Below, one piece after another: positions 16,321 through 17,869 of a stretch of DNA of 17,869 nucleotides. Below the pieces are notes generated by a model. That model did not search any database and was not told the origin of the DNA. It was given only the letters and a program-made list of their open reading frames with translations. The translations under genes were made by a program, and so were the position numbers. The first letter of the stretch is position 1. Every line of letters begins with the position of its first letter. Source of the stretch: an uncultured Eggerthellaceae bacterium (lineage in GTDB: Bacteria; Actinomycetota; Coriobacteriia; Coriobacteriales; Eggerthellaceae); NCBI GenBank assembly GCA_910589135.1, contig CAJUSL010000040.1, forward strand, positions 1 to 17,869. Reading direction: 5' to 3'.

Positions 16321-17508
16321 ATGTCACTTCCCCTCGTTGCCATCGTCGGGCGCCCGAACGTCGGGAAGTCCACGCTCGTCAACCGCATAGCGCAGACAAA
16401 CGACGCCATCGTGCACGAGATGCGCGGCGTCACGCGCGACCGCAGCTACCATGCGGCCGACTGGAACGGCATGGACTTCATGCTCGTCGACACCGGCGGC
16501 ATCGAGGTGGCCAGCGACGACGCCTTCCAGAAGTCCATCCGCAGCCAGGCGCTCGAGGCCGCGGCCGAGGCCGACCTGATCCTGTTCGTGGTGGACGGCA
16601 AGGTGGGGCTGCAGACCGACGACGAAGACGTCGCCAGGATCATGCAGAAGTCGAAGGCCCCGGTGCTCCTCGTCGTCAACAAGATGGACAACCCCCAGGC
16701 CGAGGACGGCATGTGGGAGTTCATGAGCCTGGGCGTGGGCGAGGGCTGGCCCATATCGGCCACGCACGGGCACGGCACGGGCGACTTGCTCGACGAGGTC
16801 GTGCGCCTGCTTCGCGAGACGGGCGCCGAGGGCGACCCGGACGAGGAGCCCGCCATCAACGTGGCCATCATCGGGCGGCCCAACGCCGGCAAGTCCTCGC
16901 TCACCAACCGCCTCACGAAAGGCGAGCGCTCCATCGTGAGCCCCGTGTCCGGCACCACGCGCGACGCCATCGACACGCTGGTCACCCACGACGACGTGCT
17001 CTACCGCATCGTGGACACGGCAGGCCTGCGCCGCAAGAGCCAGATCAGCGAGGACGTGGAATACTACGGGTTCGTGCGCGCCATGAAGGCCATCGACCGC
17101 GCCGACGTCGCGGTGCTGGTCATCGACTCCGGCATCGGCGTCACCAACGAGGACCAGCGCGTCGCCAACTACGCCAAGGAGCGCGGCTGCGCGATGGTGA
17201 TCGTGCTCAACAAATGGGACATCGTGGAGGGCCCCGAGAGCAAGCAGAAGGTGCGCGAGGCGCTCGATGACGTGCAGCACCCCGAGCGCCTAGCCGAGGC
17301 TGCCGAGGAGAAGCTTGCGCAGGCCGCCGAGGATGTGCGCGAGGTGGCGCAGGCCGTGGAGCACCCGAGCGAGATCGTCGCCGAGGCCAAGCATGTGGTC
17401 GCCGAGAAGAAGGAGGCCTTCGACGAAACGACGGCCACTATCGCCGCCGAGTTCACGAGCCCCGCCGACGCCCGCAAGCTGCCCCGGGTGCCATCTATCA
17501 GGCCGTGA
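16321..17508 (+). CDS. der: Ribosome-assembly GTPase Der, C-terminally replaced/truncated
   Basis: Der (EngA) carries two tandem G domains and a KH-like domain and acts in 50S subunit assembly. Domain 1 is complete: GRPNVGKST (10-18), DTGGIE (57-62), NKMD (120-123) and PISATHG (144-150). Domain 2 has GRPNAGKSS (185-193), DTAGLRRKS (232-240) and NKWD (297-300). After about residue 310 the Der sequence stops. The G5 SA motif of domain 2 and the whole KH-like domain are absent and replaced by an 85-residue Ala/Glu-rich tail ending at 395, whereas Der is usually about 440-490 residues. I found no Der C terminus in the other frames. The start ATG has AAGGAG eight bases upstream. As written the product should be non-functional, so the 3' end is probably a rearrangement or an assembly error. 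Confidence 0.9.
   Translation: MSLPLVAIVGRPNVGKSTLVNRIAQTNDAIVHEMRGVTRDRSYHAADWNGMDFMLVDTGGIEVASDDAFQKSIRSQALEAAAEADLILFVVDGKVGLQTDDEDVARIMQKSKAPVLLVVNKMDNPQAEDGMWEFMSLGVGEGWPISATHGHGTGDLLDEVVRLLRETGAEGDPDEEPAINVAIIGRPNAGKSSLTNRLTKGERSIVSPVSGTTRDAIDTLVTHDDVLYRIVDTAGLRRKSQISEDVEYYGFVRAMKAIDRADVAVLVIDSGIGVTNEDQRVANYAKERGCAMVIVLNKWDIVEGPESKQKVREALDDVQHPERLAEAAEEKLAQAAEDVREVAQAVEHPSEIVAEAKHVVAEKKEAFDETTATIAAEFTSPADARKLPRVPSIRP
17251..17490 (+). other. Foreign repeat-bearing tail fused to der, with probable frameshift
   Basis: This stretch continues the der frame but encodes an Ala/Glu/Val-rich helical segment unlike any part of Der. A 28-residue unit repeats: VRE-x4-V-x-HP at residues 311-321 and again at 339-349. 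The ten bases GTGCGCGAGG recur exactly 84 bases apart (17251 and 17335). Codon use is normal for the region up to about 17481, then becomes poor in frame (CGG, CCA, TCT, AGG) and good in the -1 frame (GCC ATC TAT CAG GCC GTG ACC), which runs straight into the next gene. I infer that this tail is the N-terminal part of the following membrane protein. Confidence 0.6.
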
Positions 17509-17510
17509 CC

Positions 17511-17869
17511 ATGTTCGGATCCGGCGCCATGAGCGGCGAGGGGATCTCCACCATCGTGGTTACCTTCCTGCATCTGGCGGTGCTCGTGGCTTTGGCCGCG
17601 ACGTTCATCGTCTTCGGCGTACGGCTTCTGCGCAACCAGCGGCGCTGGGCGGCGCTTCTGTCCTACGGGCTGTACGTGCTGCTCATCTTGGGCGGCCTGT
17701 GCTCCATCATGCTGTCGGGCATGAGCATCGATCTTGTCTTCTACCTGGTCATGCTGGTGCTCACCATCGCGCTGCAGAGCTATCTGGACCCCACGCTTTT
17801 GGAAGAGCGCCGCGCCCACCGCAAGGCCCGCGAGGCCGAGGAGCACAAAGAGGGCGAGGACGGCACCCT
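17511..17869 (+). CDS. Membrane protein, 3' end outside window (possible CmpB-type permease)
   Basis: The visible 119 residues hold three probable membrane segments (about 12-36, 47-70 and 72-92), then a charged cytoplasmic stretch (DPTLLEERRAHRKAREAEEHKEGE) cut by the window end. The ATG at 17511 has no clear ribosome site, and the frame is open upstream with good codons (reading AIYQAVTM into the ATG). The true gene probably began further upstream, inside the repeat-bearing tail now attached to der. From memory the segment resembles the N-terminal part of 'putative ABC transporter permease' (CmpB-like) proteins of Eggerthellaceae, in which the conserved domain comes later. That domain is not in the window, so the name is a guess. 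Confidence 0.6.
   Translation, partial: MFGSGAMSGEGISTIVVTFLHLAVLVALAATFIVFGVRLLRNQRRWAALLSYGLYVLLILGGLCSIMLSGMSIDLVFYLVMLVLTIALQSYLDPTLLEERRAHRKAREAEEHKEGEDGT

Noticed and set aside
17479..17490. Programmed -1 ribosomal frameshift at the CCCCGGG run
   Set aside because: The bases do not form a standard X-XXY-YYZ slippery heptamer, and no clear downstream pseudoknot was recognised. A sequencing error or mutation is simpler.

Overview
The window reads as chromosomal DNA from a high-GC Gram-positive bacterium. Codon use is strongly GC3-rich, and the set scpA-scpB-rluB, tyrA-aroA-cmk, the methylerythritol-phosphate gene ispH, a PDZ/radical-SAM DUF512 gene and der fits a member of the Actinomycetota. 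Protein style and gene order suggest Coriobacteriia, probably Eggerthellaceae; that is inference from memory, not a search result.

Region 1 (1-101): the 3' part of a tRNA-Val(CAC) with encoded CCA, followed by a clear intrinsic terminator. Region 2 (224-4912) is entirely on the minus strand. Read in the direction of transcription it holds a SpoU/TrmH-family RNA methyltransferase, a YdbS/YdbT-like pair of bacterial PH-domain membrane proteins, then (after a 228-base gap with a strong hairpin) a glutaredoxin and a CorA-type divalent cation transporter. Region 3 (5005-9957), divergent from region 2, holds an ABC-F ATPase of the YdiF/Uup type, an M50 site-2-protease-family protein, ScpA and ScpB (the SMC partners) and an RluB-type pseudouridine synthase. 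Region 4 (10091-17508) is a very tight operon: tyrA, aroA, cmk, plsC, ispH, a DUF512 radical-SAM protein and der. Genes overlap or abut, so most starts are translationally coupled. Region 5 (17511 to the end) is the 5' part of a membrane protein that runs off the window.

Most of the window is ordinary housekeeping: aromatic amino-acid, nucleotide, phospholipid and isoprenoid synthesis, chromosome condensation and ribosome biogenesis. I see no mobile element, CRISPR array or obvious new defence system. The real anomaly is the right end. The essential GTPase Der is normal through its second NKxD motif, then loses the rest of its second G domain and its KH-like domain. They are replaced by an Ala/Glu-rich tail with a 28-residue repeat, and the best coding frame of that tail appears to switch, at a C/G run near 17482-17488, into the frame of the following membrane protein. 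This looks like a recombination or assembly chimera plus a frameshift, and should be settled before any biology is built on it. The second point of note is a perfect TATAAT box eight bases upstream of the ABC-F start codon, suggesting a leaderless or nearly leaderless mRNA. No gene-free stretch exceeds 300 bases.
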